Positions 17,270 through 26,291 of a stretch of 37,220 bases of DNA are shown piece by piece; positions within the stretch are counted from its first letter, which is position 1, and every line of letters begins with the position of its first letter. Both the position numbers and the translations under genes were made by a program. Below the pieces are notes generated by a model that was not told the DNA's origin, searched no databases, and was given only the letters and a program-made list of their open reading frames with translations. The DNA comes from Chloroflexota bacterium (GTDB lineage Bacteria > Chloroflexota > Anaerolineae > Aggregatilineales > Phototrophicaceae): assembly GCA_026713245.1 (NCBI GenBank), contig JAPOOU010000027.1, positions 1 to 37,220 on the forward strand. Reading direction: 5' to 3'.

Positions 17270-18829
17270 ATGCGATCCCAGTTCGTCAGCGCCTTACTCG
17301 CCGTTTTGCTCGGCGCCTGCAGCGCGCTAAGCCAGCCTGCGCCAATGCCGAGCGCGACAGCGACAGCCCGGCCGACGACCACGCCGGCGCCTAGCAATAC
17401 CGCGACTCCGGCGCCGACAATGACGAATACAGCTCCGCCCAGCTTGACGCCCACCGCAACGGCGACCTTCACCGCAACTCATACTTTTACACCATCCCCG
17501 ACCCCCACCATTACGCCCTACCCGGCCGTCGGATATGTCTTCGACAACTGGGTCCTTGCCGATATTCCGGACAACGTCAAGGACGGCATATCCAATCCCA
17601 TGGTGGTTTTTCTCAATACCAACAATCAACAAACCATCGCCAACATTGCGACTGCGCAGCCGAATACCGGCATTCAAACAGTCTATCTAGCGCCGCCTGG
17701 CAACCCGGGCGCGCGTATATCCATACTGGAACTGGCTTCCAATACGCGCCTGGAGGTTTTTCCGGCCAAGCCCGGCAACGCCCTGGCATTTGTCAAAAGA
17801 GATGAACGGCAGCGCAGCAACGGCCTCTATATTCTCGATCTCTCGACCGGATTCGCGGCCAGGGTTCTGCCCGGCGACAGTCCCTTGGTGCAGCGTGGAT
17901 TCTACGTCGAACCGGACTGGTCGCCAGATGGCAGCCATCTGGCAGTGTCTGTGACCACCGGTTACGATATTGATATTTTCCTCTACGCCAAAGATGGATC
18001 CGGACGCCGCAACCTTACCGACGGCGGCTCATATGACTTGTGGCCGCGCTGGTCCCCAGACGGTCGTTACATCGCATTTGTCTCCGATCGCGCCGATTGT
18101 CCCAGTTGGATACCGGGCGAAGAAAATGCCTGTGACGCCGCGACGATGCCGCCGCCAACCGAAGGCAATGTCTATCTGCTTGAGCTTGAGACCGACGCGA
18201 TAACGAAGATCAGCGACGTTTATGTTTCGGAGCCGCCCTATTGGATCAATGCGGGGCTTCTGGCCTTCGCTAGCGGGAACCCGCTCGACTTGCTGGATCC
18301 GCGGCGACGAATATGGCGCGCAAACATCGCGACCGGCGATATAACCGAGGTACGGCCCATTGGCGGAAGCCCTAGCGCCAGTTACTTGTCCGAAGCCTGG
18401 TCTCCGGACGGTCGAACGGTTCTTCTTCAAGTTGCAGATGAGACAAACCAGTTAGTGCTACTGGCTGCCGACGGCGCCGTCCTGCGACAAGATTCTGAAC
18501 TGGACTTTCCGCGTTTCGGCATGTCCGCGGCCTGGTCCCCGGACGGAGAACGAATCGCCATCGGCGGAACAGCCGGGCAATGCCCTTACGGCGTTCGCGT
18601 CAAAGCCGGGACGTATCGCAATATCGCCACCGGCAGACCGCCGCCCAGCATGTGCGATCCGATGTTCTCCCCGGACAGCCAGTATATCGCGTTCAGCGGT
18701 GTGAACCCCCGCGTCGACGGCAGAAACGATGTCTACGTAGCCAACAATAATGGCTTCGGCAGCGTCAACATGACGGCTGCTCTACGAGGACAGATGGAAC
18801 TGTTGGGCTGGGTCGGCGGTACACCCTAG
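17270..18829 (+). CDS. Lipoprotein with Thr/Pro-rich linker and TolB-like PD40 beta-propeller
   Basis: The product has 519 residues; ATG 17270 follows AGGA with 6-nt spacing. The signal peptide ends in a lipobox, LLGAC (lipidated Cys17). Residues about 22-85 are a low-complexity Thr/Pro/Ala linker, a hallmark of many Chloroflexota surface proteins. From about 130 the protein has PD40 blades: EPDWSPDGSHLAVS, WPRWSPDGRYIAFVSDR, EAWSPDGRTVLLQV, AAWSPDGERIAIGG and PMFSPDSQYIAFSG. Two Cys-containing insertions (DCPSW...NACDA; GQCPYG...SMCDP) may form disulfides. It is likely a binding or scaffold protein outside the membrane; no enzyme site is seen. It is preceded by leader element copy 2. Confidence 0.8.
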   Translation: MRSQFVSALLAVLLGACSALSQPAPMPSATATARPTTTPAPSNTATPAPTMTNTAPPSLTPTATATFTATHTFTPSPTPTITPYPAVGYVFDNWVLADIPDNVKDGISNPMVVFLNTNNQQTIANIATAQPNTGIQTVYLAPPGNPGARISILELASNTRLEVFPAKPGNALAFVKRDERQRSNGLYILDLSTGFAARVLPGDSPLVQRGFYVEPDWSPDGSHLAVSVTTGYDIDIFLYAKDGSGRRNLTDGGSYDLWPRWSPDGRYIAFVSDRADCPSWIPGEENACDAATMPPPTEGNVYLLELETDAITKISDVYVSEPPYWINAGLLAFASGNPLDLLDPRRRIWRANIATGDITEVRPIGGSPSASYLSEAWSPDGRTVLLQVADETNQLVLLAADGAVLRQDSELDFPRFGMSAAWSPDGERIAIGGTAGQCPYGVRVKAGTYRNIATGRPPPSMCDPMFSPDSQYIAFSGVNPRVDGRNDVYVANNNGFGSVNMTAALRGQMELLGWVGGTP

Positions 18830-18881
18830 CCGCAATTTCCGCCAAAGGTTATAGTTTCGGCTATTCAGAATTGCAATCAAC

Positions 18882-18963
18882 AGCCGCTCGGCGCGTAACC
18901 GGCGAAAAGGCTTGCCGCACTCACACAGAATAACAAGCCTTCTCGTCGCAAGAGCGACGCGGT
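18882..18963 (+). repeat. Leader element copy 3 (upstream of fabG)
   Basis: The core is 18882-18922 (AGCCGCTCGGCGCGTAACC...). A perfect hairpin follows, CGTCGC (18944-18949), loop AAGA, GCGACG (18954-18959), then the ribosome-binding site of fabG. A TATAGT at 18850-18855 could be the -10 for this transcript, 26 nt before the core. Spacing of core to hairpin loop (28 nt) is identical to copies 1 and 4. Confidence 0.7.
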
Positions 18964-18985
18964 TTATTAAAAAAGGAGAGTAACA

Positions 18986-19732
18986 ATGTCCGATTTTGAG
19001 GGCCAGGTCGCGCTTGTTACCGGTGGAAGCCGCGGTATCGGGCGCGCGATATGCCTTGAACTTGCTTCCCGTGGCGCGCTTGTGGCGGTGAATTTCAATC
19101 GAAGCGCGACCGCAGCCGAAGACCTGGTCGGCGAAATAATTGCAGCCGGCGGCGCGGCGGAAGCCATGCAAGCCGATGTCAGCAGCGCCGAGCAAGTACA
19201 AACCCTGTTCAAGTCTTTGCTGACAAATCACGCCCGCATCGATATTCTAGTTAATAATGCCGGAATAACAGAGGACAACGTCATCATGAGGTTAAAGCCA
19301 CAGGACTTTGACGACGTCGTCTCTACCAATCTGCGCAGCGCCTGGCTATGTTGCCGGGCAGCCGCTCGCAGCATGATGCGGTCGCGCAGCGGTACCATCA
19401 TCAATATCACCAGCGTGGTGGGCATTGCCGGCAACGCCGGGCAAAGCAATTACGCGGCCAGCAAGGCCGGCCTGGTCGGCATCACCAAGTCATTGGCGAA
19501 GGAACTCGCCGGCCGCGGCATCCGAGTCAACGCGGTCGCGCCCGGCTTCGTGGAAACGGATATGACCGCCGACTTGAGCGACGATCTCCGAGGCCGGGCC
19601 GTCGCGGCGATTCCGTTGGGCAGAATTGGCAATCCACAAGATATTGCAAAAGCGGTCGCGTTCCTGGCCTCTTTCGACGCTTCATATATTACCGGCCAAA
19701 CGCTGATAGTTGACGGCGGAATGGTTATGTAA
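18986..19732 (+). CDS. fabG: 3-oxoacyl-[acyl-carrier-protein] reductase (SDR family)
   Basis: The product has 248 residues with GGAGAG before the ATG. Cofactor motif TGGSRGIG (residues 12-19) and NNAG (90-93) are present, with a catalytic tetrad Asn115, Ser143, Tyr156 and Lys160 ([22 protein letters not shown]). The end [21 protein letters not shown] is typical of FabG. The enzyme reduces beta-ketoacyl-ACP with NADPH in fatty-acid synthesis. Related SDRs such as PhaB or other short-chain dehydrogenases cannot be fully excluded because no other fab gene is near. It is followed after 32 nt by the HIT gene, and carries leader element copy 3 in its 5' region. Confidence 0.87.
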   Translation: MSDFEGQVALVTGGSRGIGRAICLELASRGALVAVNFNRSATAAEDLVGEIIAAGGAAEAMQADVSSAEQVQTLFKSLLTNHARIDILVNNAGITEDNVIMRLKPQDFDDVVSTNLRSAWLCCRAAARSMMRSRSGTIINITSVVGIAGNAGQSNYAASKAGLVGITKSLAKELAGRGIRVNAVAPGFVETDMTADLSDDLRGRAVAAIPLGRIGNPQDIAKAVAFLASFDASYITGQTLIVDGGMVM

Positions 19733-19764
19733 GTCCCCCGCCAGACAAATACCGGAGACAGAAC

Positions 19765-20112
19765 ATGAGCACGATATTCTCTAAAATCATCGCCCGCGAG
19801 ATTCCGGCGGACATCGTCTACGAGGATGACCTGGTACTGGCATTTCGCGACATCGCGCCTCAAGCGCCGGTGCACATTTTGATTGTCCCCAAGCAAGAGA
19901 TCGCTACGGTCAATGATGTTTCCGCCGCGGATGAGGAAGCCCTGGGCAGGCTGTTTATCGTCGCGGCCAAGATCGCGAGCGATGAGGGAATCGCCGAAAA
20001 CGGCTACCGACTAATCGTCAACTGCAATGCAGACGGAGGACAAGAAGTCTTCCACTTGCACATGCATATTTTGGGCGGGCGCCGCCTGGGTCCGATGCTT
20101 GCCAAGCACTAG
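19765..20112 (+). CDS. HIT-family nucleotide phosphohydrolase (HINT-type)
   Basis: The product has 115 residues, the normal HINT size. Motifs are [36 protein letters not shown] and the histidine triad HLHMH (His97, His99, His101) in [20 protein letters not shown] enzymes hydrolyse aminoacyl- and phosphoramidate-AMP; the physiological substrate is unclear. GGAGA lies before the ATG. It shares a transcript direction with fabG and converges with the DsbA-like gene 41 nt away. Confidence 0.93.
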   Translation: MSTIFSKIIAREIPADIVYEDDLVLAFRDIAPQAPVHILIVPKQEIATVNDVSAADEEALGRLFIVAAKIASDEGIAENGYRLIVNCNADGGQEVFHLHMHILGGRRLGPMLAKH

Positions 20113-20152
20113 ACAAGGTCAAAATGCCGAGTCAGCTGCGAGCGCCAGGCCG

Positions 20153-21205
20153 CTAGCCTTCGCTGGCTTCTGTAGCCTGCGCTTGCTCCGGCTCTCCATC
20201 GTCAACTTGCTCGGCAAGGGTCACTTCTGCGGCAGCAGCGTCTTCCTCATCGTTGTCAACCGCCTCCAAATCGCTACCATCTTCTGTGACGTCGACTTCC
20301 GCAACTGCGGCGGTTTCATTGCCGTCCGCTTGCTCGGTTTCCGCTGACGCAGCAGATTCTTCCTCAATAGCATCTTCTGCAGTCTGCGCTTCGGCCTCAG
20401 GATCTTCCGCCTGCCCGGGCGGAGTCCCGGGCAACTGGTTGGCATCCGCCGGTGAAGCTTGGGCAATTCCCCAATCGTTGGGCGTGGCGTCGTCAATCGC
20501 TTTGACTATCTCGGCCGTCGACGGGACGCCGCCCGCGCGCTCCGCTACGATAGTCACACCGTTGACTTGTACGGTTGGCGTGCCCGTGACGTCCTCGGAC
20601 ATCGCGCTGTTCAGCGTGTCGGAAATCGCCGCCGAGTTGAAGCAATTGGTCAGCGTACTTGTATTAAGGCCAAGCCCATCCGCGCCCGCCAGGAGTCGAT
20701 TTTGCGAGTAGGCGGTGTTCGCATAGCGCGTTTGCCAATCGAAGAGCACGTCATGCATCTCCCAGAACATGCCCTGCCGCCCCGCGCACAGGGCCGCCCG
20801 CGCCGCCCCCTGGGCATTGGGAATCGAACCGGTTTGCATCGGGACATAAGTGTACAGAACCTGGCCGGCTCGAACACGGTCGAGAATGGCGTCAAATGAA
20901 TCGCTATGCAGCGCCTCGCAACCCGGGCAGGCGAAGCTGGCGTACTCTTCCAGGGTAACCGGCGCATTCAACTCGCCAAGCTGCGGGTAGCCCTCTACTG
21001 AGAAAGATCTTGAAACGTTATCGTATCTTTCTGTCAAGTCCGGTGGAATATGCGCCTCGACCGGCTGATTGGAAACAACAATCATAGCGACAGCCACAAC
21101 GGCCACAATTACAATCGCCAACAGAAGGATCATCCATTGACTCTGACGGCGCTGCTTTTGACGGCGCTGTCGCGCTTCTCGCGTTCGACTTGCCTTTTTT
21201 GCCAT
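20153..21205 (-). CDS. Membrane-anchored DsbA-like thioredoxin-fold protein with acidic C-terminal tail
   Basis: The product has 350 residues from ATG 21205 (AGGGGG upstream; a TTG 27 nt earlier has no ribosome-binding site). A very basic cytoplasmic start (MAKKASRTREARQRRQKQRR) precedes one TM helix (about 24-44), then an extracytoplasmic thioredoxin_4/DsbA-type domain with the CPGC active site (Cys93, Cys96) in YASFACPGCEALH and the cis-Pro loop DVTGTPTVQVNG. Two more Cys (ALCAG, TNCFN) lie in the inserted helical domain. The last 90 or so residues are Glu/Asp/Ala-rich and low in complexity, which is unusual for the family. The role is likely disulfide formation or isomerisation outside the membrane; no DsbB or VKOR partner is in the window. 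Confidence 0.85.
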   Translation of the reverse strand: MAKKASRTREARQRRQKQRRQSQWMILLLAIVIVAVVAVAMIVVSNQPVEAHIPPDLTERYDNVSRSFSVEGYPQLGELNAPVTLEEYASFACPGCEALHSDSFDAILDRVRAGQVLYTYVPMQTGSIPNAQGAARAALCAGRQGMFWEMHDVLFDWQTRYANTAYSQNRLLAGADGLGLNTSTLTNCFNSAAISDTLNSAMSEDVTGTPTVQVNGVTIVAERAGGVPSTAEIVKAIDDATPNDWGIAQASPADANQLPGTPPGQAEDPEAEAQTAEDAIEEESAASAETEQADGNETAAVAEVDVTEDGSDLEAVDNDEEDAAAAEVTLAEQVDDGEPEQAQATEASEG

Positions 21206-21434
21206 ATCCCCCTGAGCCTCGCCTTGGGACAACGATAATCCGCGCTGATATTGTCAAGAGTCTAATGCACAGTCGACGGTTTGTAAAAGGACAAGTGTTT
21301 CGGAATTCGGCAAGCTCATTCCGCTCTAAAAAAATTCCGCCTGTCGCTGGAAAAACGCAAACGCTTGCAATATGAGATACCGTAACATCGGGCCCCGAAC
21401 TCTGGTAAAATAGGCGCTCGCCAGAAATGGCGGA

Positions 21435-21462
21435 TTGGCGCGCCCGGGCTTTCCGGTATGAT
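21435..21462 (+). promoter_or_regulatory. Predicted promoter for acnA
   Basis: TTGGCG (21435-21440), 16-nt spacer, TATGAT (21457-21462). It ends 27 nt before leader element copy 4. Confidence 0.45.
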
Positions 21463-21489
21463 CGCTAAAGCATCGGTCCCAGTAGTCAC

Positions 21490-21571
21490 AGCCGCCCGGC
21501 GCGTAACCGTCGAGAACGTCTGTCGCGTTCGCACACATTAGCGAACCGGCGCCTTGGATGAGCATGGGGAC
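21490..21571 (+). repeat. Leader element copy 4 (upstream of acnA)
   Basis: The core at 21490-21530 begins AGCCGCCCGGCGCGTAACCG and matches copy 3 at 32 of 41 positions without gaps. The loop ATGA (21558-21561) has the same 28-nt spacing, with an imperfect stem CCTTGG/GCATGG containing two mismatches. An extra perfect stem GTTCGC/GCGAAC (21526-21545) sits in the middle, a feature not shared by copies 1 and 3. Confidence 0.65.
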
Positions 21572-21595
21572 ATATCTATAGAAGAGGAAGAACCT

Positions 21596-24301
21596 ATGAG
21601 CGACGTTTTTGGAGCACGCGGCACATTTGATACCGGCGATGGCGAGGCGGTCATTTACCATTTGAGCAAGCTTTCTGAGAACGGCGTCGGGCACGTTGAT
21701 TCACTGCCCTTCAGCATTAAGATCCTGCTGGAAAACGCCCTGCGCAACCAGGACGGACGACACTTCACCGCCGACGACGTGGTGAATCTGGCCTCATGGG
21801 ATGCCAACAATCACGATCCAGCCGAGATTCCCTTTAGTCCGGCGCGGGTGATTCTCCAAGACTTCACCGGCGTGCCTTCTCTTGTGGATCTTGCAGCCTT
21901 GCGCAGCGCCATGGCGCGAATGGGCGGCGATCCGCAGAAGATCAACCCGACCGTGCCCGTGGATCTGGTCATCGATCACTCGGTTCAGGTCGATTATTAC
22001 GGCCAGCCCGATGCCATCGCGCGCAATGCACAAATGGAGTTTGTACGCAACCGCGAACGTTATGAATTCCTGCACTGGGGGCAAAAAGCCTTCGAGAATC
22101 TCAAAGTCGTGCCGCCGGCCACGGGCATCGTGCACCAGGTCAATCTGGAGTACCTGGCCAAAGTAGTGCAACTTTACGATGACCCGAATAGCAATGGAAA
22201 AGTAGCGCTGCCGGACAGCCTGGTCGGTACCGACAGCCATACCACTATGGTTAATGGCTTGGGCGTGCTGGGATGGGGCGTTGGCGGCATCGAGGCCGAA
22301 GCAGCCATGTTGGGCCAGCCAATCTACATGCTGATGCCAGAGGTGGTCGGATTCAAGTTGATGGGACAATTGCCCGAAGGCTCGACCGCCACTGATCTCG
22401 TACTCGTTGTGACGCAGATGCTGCGCCAAAAAGGCGTGGTAGGCAAGTTCGTCGAATTTTATGGACCCGGGCTCGGCAGCATGACCCTGCCCGATCGCGC
22501 GACCATTGCCAACATGGCCCCCGAATATGGGGCGACCATGGGTTTCTTCCCGGTGGATGACGAAGTCATCAGCTATCTGCGCCGCACAGGCAGGGACGAA
22601 GCGACCCTGCAATTGGTCGAACGTTATTGCAAGGAACAAGGCCTGTTTCGCAGCGACGACGCCGGCGATCCCGAATTCAATGACAATCTGGCGCTGGATT
22701 TGGGAACGGTTGAGCCCAGCGTAGCCGGTCCCCTGCGCCCGCAAGATCGCGTTCTCGTGAAAGATCTGAAGCCCACCTTCAACAAAGTGCTGACCGCGCC
22801 CCTGGGGCCGCAGGGATTCGCCCTCTCCGCAGATCAGTTGGGAAGAGCCGGCAGCTACCGGAGCAATGGCGACAAGGCTGATCTCAAGCACGGCGCCGTG
22901 GTGATCGCCGCTATCACCTCCTGCACCAATACCAGCAATCCCTCGGTAATGGTGGCGGCGGGCTTACTGGCCAAAAAAGCCAACGAACTCGGACTCAATC
23001 GCAAACCCTATGTTAAGACCAGCCTGGCGCCCGGCTCCAAAGTGGTCACGGAATATCTGGACAAAGCCGGTCTCACGCCGCACTTGGAAGCGCTCGGATT
23101 TCATACCGTCGGTTATGGTTGCACAACCTGTATCGGCAACAGCGGGCCGCTGCCGGAACCGGTTCGCGAGGCGATACACCAGGCGGATATCGTCGCCGCG
23201 TCGGTCTTGAGCGGCAATCGCAACTTCGGGGGCCGGATCGGGCCCGACGTCCGCGCGAATTTCCTGGCATCTCCGCCCCTGGTCGTGGCCTATGCCTTGG
23301 CTGGCACCGTCGATATCGACCTCAGCAGCGAGCCGATCGCCCAGGATCGCGATGGACTTGACGTCTATCTCAATGACATTTGGCCATCGCAAAGCGAAAT
23401 CCTGTCCACGCTGCAGAACAGCCTGGACGCCAAAATGTTCGTCGAGCAATACGGCGACGTCTATGAAGGCAACGAGGCGTGGAACGCGATCCCGAGCACC
23501 GACGAACCGGTCTACGAGTGGCGAGCGGACAGCACCTATATTCAGGAGCCGCCCTTCTTTGTCGATCTGCCGCATGAACCCCCGCCAATCCAGCCCATGA
23601 CTGGCGCGCGGGTCATGGTCAAGGGCGGCGACTCGGTCACGACCGATCACATTTCTCCAGCCGGCGCGATCGCCATCAACGGCCCGGCCGGACAGTTCCT
23701 GCTGGGCAAGGACGTGAGTCCGCAATATTTCAACAGTTTCGGATCGCGCCGAGGCAACGACCGCGTAATGACAAGAGGTAGCTTCGCCAACGTCCGCCTG
23801 CGCAATTTGCTGGTGCCGAACAGCGAAGGCGGCGTCACATATTACCTGCCGACAATGGAAGAAATGTCGATCTATGACGCCTCGCTCAAGTACCAGGAAG
23901 ACGGTACGCCCCTGATCGTGCTCGCGGGGAAAGACTATGGGATGGGATCATCGCGTGATTGGGCGGCGAAGGGCACGCTGCTTTTGGGTATTCGAGCGGT
24001 CATCGCCGAAAGCATCGAACGCATTCACCGCAGCAATCTGGCGATGATGGGCGTGCTGCCCCTTACCTTTGCCGACGGGCAATCTTATCGCTCGCTCGGA
24101 CTAACCGGGCACGAGACTTATGATATTCCGGTTGCCGACGGCGTTGAGCCAATGGACAGATTGACAATCGCCGCGACGGACGACAAGGGATCCATGACTC
24201 AATTTGATGTCATCGTTCGTCTCGATTCGCCTGTAGAAGTGGACTACTATCGCAACGGCGGCATCCTCCACACGGTCCTGCGAAACTTCCTTTATGATTA
24301 G
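21596..24301 (+). CDS. acnA: Aconitate hydratase, AcnA type
   Basis: The product has 901 residues from ATG 21596, with GAGGAAG just upstream (an in-frame TTG at 21554 lies inside the leader hairpin). 4Fe-4S ligands are Cys443 ([15 protein letters not shown]), Cys509 and Cys512 ([13 protein letters not shown]). Other signatures are [35 protein letters not shown], the swivel-domain [19 protein letters not shown] and [17 protein letters not shown]. The length fits AcnA/IRP1. The enzyme interconverts citrate and isocitrate in the TCA cycle. It is a single gene with its own promoter, leader element copy 4 and a strong 3' hairpin. AcnA apoproteins can bind RNA in some bacteria; whether this one does is unknown. 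Confidence 0.97.
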   Translation: MSDVFGARGTFDTGDGEAVIYHLSKLSENGVGHVDSLPFSIKILLENALRNQDGRHFTADDVVNLASWDANNHDPAEIPFSPARVILQDFTGVPSLVDLAALRSAMARMGGDPQKINPTVPVDLVIDHSVQVDYYGQPDAIARNAQMEFVRNRERYEFLHWGQKAFENLKVVPPATGIVHQVNLEYLAKVVQLYDDPNSNGKVALPDSLVGTDSHTTMVNGLGVLGWGVGGIEAEAAMLGQPIYMLMPEVVGFKLMGQLPEGSTATDLVLVVTQMLRQKGVVGKFVEFYGPGLGSMTLPDRATIANMAPEYGATMGFFPVDDEVISYLRRTGRDEATLQLVERYCKEQGLFRSDDAGDPEFNDNLALDLGTVEPSVAGPLRPQDRVLVKDLKPTFNKVLTAPLGPQGFALSADQLGRAGSYRSNGDKADLKHGAVVIAAITSCTNTSNPSVMVAAGLLAKKANELGLNRKPYVKTSLAPGSKVVTEYLDKAGLTPHLEALGFHTVGYGCTTCIGNSGPLPEPVREAIHQADIVAASVLSGNRNFGGRIGPDVRANFLASPPLVVAYALAGTVDIDLSSEPIAQDRDGLDVYLNDIWPSQSEILSTLQNSLDAKMFVEQYGDVYEGNEAWNAIPSTDEPVYEWRADSTYIQEPPFFVDLPHEPPPIQPMTGARVMVKGGDSVTTDHISPAGAIAINGPAGQFLLGKDVSPQYFNSFGSRRGNDRVMTRGSFANVRLRNLLVPNSEGGVTYYLPTMEEMSIYDASLKYQEDGTPLIVLAGKDYGMGSSRDWAAKGTLLLGIRAVIAESIERIHRSNLAMMGVLPLTFADGQSYRSLGLTGHETYDIPVADGVEPMDRLTIAATDDKGSMTQFDVIVRLDSPVEVDYYRNGGILHTVLRNFLYD

Positions 24302-24320
24302 GGCATTCCCGGCCAAAAGT

Positions 24321-24356
24321 CACCGACAGCGCGTCAAATTCGGCGCGCTGTCGGTG
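24321..24356 (+). terminator. Strong hairpin after acnA
   Basis: A perfect 13-bp stem, CACCGACAGCGCG (24321-24333) with CGCGCTGTCGGTG (24344-24356), 10-nt loop, starting 20 nt after the acnA stop. It lacks a clear U-tract, so it may be a terminator of the non-U type or an mRNA 3'-end stabiliser. Confidence 0.6.
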
Positions 24357-24476
24357 CTATGGTTTGGACGCGCCTTGTTTTATCGCGAAATCCGGCTCAG
24401 CATTGGCAGTTGAATCCGTCACCATTTAGAGATAAGGTTGCTGCCGATTTCTCCACCACTGCCCGGAGCATCATTA

Positions 24477-25784
24477 ATGTATCCCTTGCGAACCAGTCAT
24501 CGGCTGCTGGTTACCATCTTTATCACGCAAAGCCTGATGTCCGCCTCGCAAATTGCCATCCTCACCCTGCATTCCATCGCTGCTGGCATCCTCGGCGGCG
24601 GAGACAGCACCGCCGGCATGCCGACAACCGTTGTCACATTTTCTCATTCAATTATGGCCTACGCTTTCGGCATCTACATGGGACATTTCGGCCGCCGCAT
24701 GGGACTCAGCACTGCTTACGCATTTGGGGCCCTGGGTGGCATCCTCGGTACGATCGCAGTTCTGAACGGAAACTTCTGGCTCTTGTTGGTCAGTTCAGCC
24801 TGCATGGGCTCTGCCCGTGCCGGAGCGCAGATGAGCCGATTCGTAGTCGGCGAGATGTTCCCGGCCGAAAAACGCGCGCAAATGATCGGACGGATCGTCT
24901 TCGCCGGCACCATTGGCGCCATATTTGGTCCCGCGCTTATCGAACCGGGCACGCGACTGGCTGGCGCCCTGGCCCTTGATCTGGCCAGTGGACCCGCGTT
25001 GGCCAACTCCGCCTTCTCGCAAGGATTCATGCCTGTAGCAGATTTTCGGCAGGGCTTGACAACGGGACCCTGGGTTATGGCCGTCTTCATGTTCGGCTTG
25101 TCCTTTCTAATCAGCATTCTGTTCCTGCGGCCGGAACCGGCGCTCGTCGCCAGGCAATACGTCTACCAGAGCAAGCATCAGGCGGGTGAAGATTCTAAGC
25201 ACAAGCTCATGGATCTGCTGCGGCTGCCCAATGTGCAACTCGCAATACTCTCGATGCTCATCTGCCAAACGGTGATGAGTACCCTTATGACCATCACCCC
25301 CTGGCATATGCATCGCGCGGACCATAGCAACGCGACCGTCTCATTGGTGATATCAGCACATGTAATGGGCATGTTTGGGCTTTCAGCTGTGACCGGATAT
25401 CTCATTGACCGATACGGACGGATTCCCATGATGGTGGTCGCGGCATTGACCCTGGTTGCCTCCGCAATCATCGCGCCGCTTTCGACGCAGTTGCCTTACT
25501 TGCTGGTCGGGTTGTTCTTGCTCGGTTTAGGCTGGAACTTCGGCTATATCGCCGGATCGTCGATGCTTGCCGACGCGCTTAGCGGTTCCGACCGAACGCG
25601 CGTCGCCGGGTTTAACGACATGCTGGTCGCGTTTTGCGCCGGTCTGGGAACCTTAAGTTCGGGATTCCTTTATGGATTGGGGGGATTCGTGCTTGTCAGT
25701 ATCGGGGGCGGCCTGCTAGCCCTGCTGCTGCTGGCCCTGGTTCGACAGCTGTCAGTCAGACAATTTGCCTTGGGAGCGGGCTAG
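24477..25784 (+). CDS. Major facilitator superfamily transporter
   Basis: The product has 435 residues from ATG 24477 (GGAG 8 nt upstream; the TTG at 24438 has no such site). About 12 hydrophobic helices lie in two halves with a cytoplasmic centre (YVYQSKHQAGEDSKHKLMDLL). The loop 2-3 motif reads GHFGRRMG and its second-half counterpart is GYLIDRYGRIPMM, both typical MFS motif A forms. An extra hydrophilic segment (GTRLAGALALDLASGPALANSAFSQGFMP) lies between TM6 and the centre. The substrate is unknown; efflux-type families look most similar. It converges with the next small gene, with a 4-nt overlap of stops. Confidence 0.8.
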   Translation: MYPLRTSHRLLVTIFITQSLMSASQIAILTLHSIAAGILGGGDSTAGMPTTVVTFSHSIMAYAFGIYMGHFGRRMGLSTAYAFGALGGILGTIAVLNGNFWLLLVSSACMGSARAGAQMSRFVVGEMFPAEKRAQMIGRIVFAGTIGAIFGPALIEPGTRLAGALALDLASGPALANSAFSQGFMPVADFRQGLTTGPWVMAVFMFGLSFLISILFLRPEPALVARQYVYQSKHQAGEDSKHKLMDLLRLPNVQLAILSMLICQTVMSTLMTITPWHMHRADHSNATVSLVISAHVMGMFGLSAVTGYLIDRYGRIPMMVVAALTLVASAIIAPLSTQLPYLLVGLFLLGLGWNFGYIAGSSMLADALSGSDRTRVAGFNDMLVAFCAGLGTLSSGFLYGLGGFVLVSIGGGLLALLLLALVRQLSVRQFALGAG

Positions 25785-26218
25785 CCGTCCTCGGCTTGCC
25801 GCAACAGATAATTCTGTTCCACAATTGCCAGCCAAGCCAAACCAATAAGAAAGGTTGAACTGCCGAAGGCCATCGCCGTGATAATCGAATTGGCGATTGG
25901 TATGTTTTCCAGGATTTCGCTTAAAGCCGCCTGCGCGAGACGGATGCCGACATAACCGGCGATGCCCCCGCTCAATACAACGACGCCGGTCGTTTGCATC
26001 ATGCGCGTCAAGTCCCCTCGCGAAAGATCTTCATCAAAATACTTGCGGTAAATATCCAGGCACATCCAGGCATCGGCCATCGAGATGCCCAGTTGCTTGG
26101 CCAGTTCCAGCGTGGGTCCCGGGACCGCGCCCGTCAATGCAGCGCCAGCGACCGTTTGTGTAATCTTTACGAAGGCTTCGTAGCGCTTCTGCTGCAAAAA
26201 CGCCTGGTCAACCGCCAT
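25781..26218 (-). CDS. Small membrane protein, DUF697/EcsC-like, unknown function
   Basis: The product has 145 residues. A hydrophilic start leads into AGAALTGAVPGPTLELAKQLGISMADAWMCL, which resembles the TGAxPxP...L..LQ segment of DUF697/YcjF-type proteins. Two or three hydrophobic segments follow (VVVLSGGIAGYVGIRLAQAAL; NSIITAMAFGSSTFLIGLAWLAI). No catalytic motif is visible. It overlaps the MFS gene end by 4 nt on the opposite strand and is divergent from the RNase H gene. The similarity is by eye only. Confidence 0.55.
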   Translation of the reverse strand: MAVDQAFLQQKRYEAFVKITQTVAGAALTGAVPGPTLELAKQLGISMADAWMCLDIYRKYFDEDLSRGDLTRMMQTTGVVVLSGGIAGYVGIRLAQAALSEILENIPIANSIITAMAFGSSTFLIGLAWLAIVEQNYLLRQAEDG

Positions 26219-26249
26219 AGACCTCGATGCCTTTCTACCGTCATTTGTG

Positions 26250-26255
26250 TATGCT
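26250..26255 (+). promoter_or_regulatory. Extended -10 for the RNase H gene
   Basis: TGTGTATGCT: TATGCT preceded by a TG motif. It would start transcription near 26262, making the GTG at 26247 an impossible start codon and giving a short 5' UTR. No clear -35. Confidence 0.35.
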
Positions 26256-26291
26256 AGACTGCAGGCCTATATTATGCGAACGGCAGACCAG

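Noticed and set aside
21794..22891. 365-residue open frame on the minus strand inside acnA
   Set aside because: It is antisense to a clear aconitase, has no family motif, and arises from codon bias.
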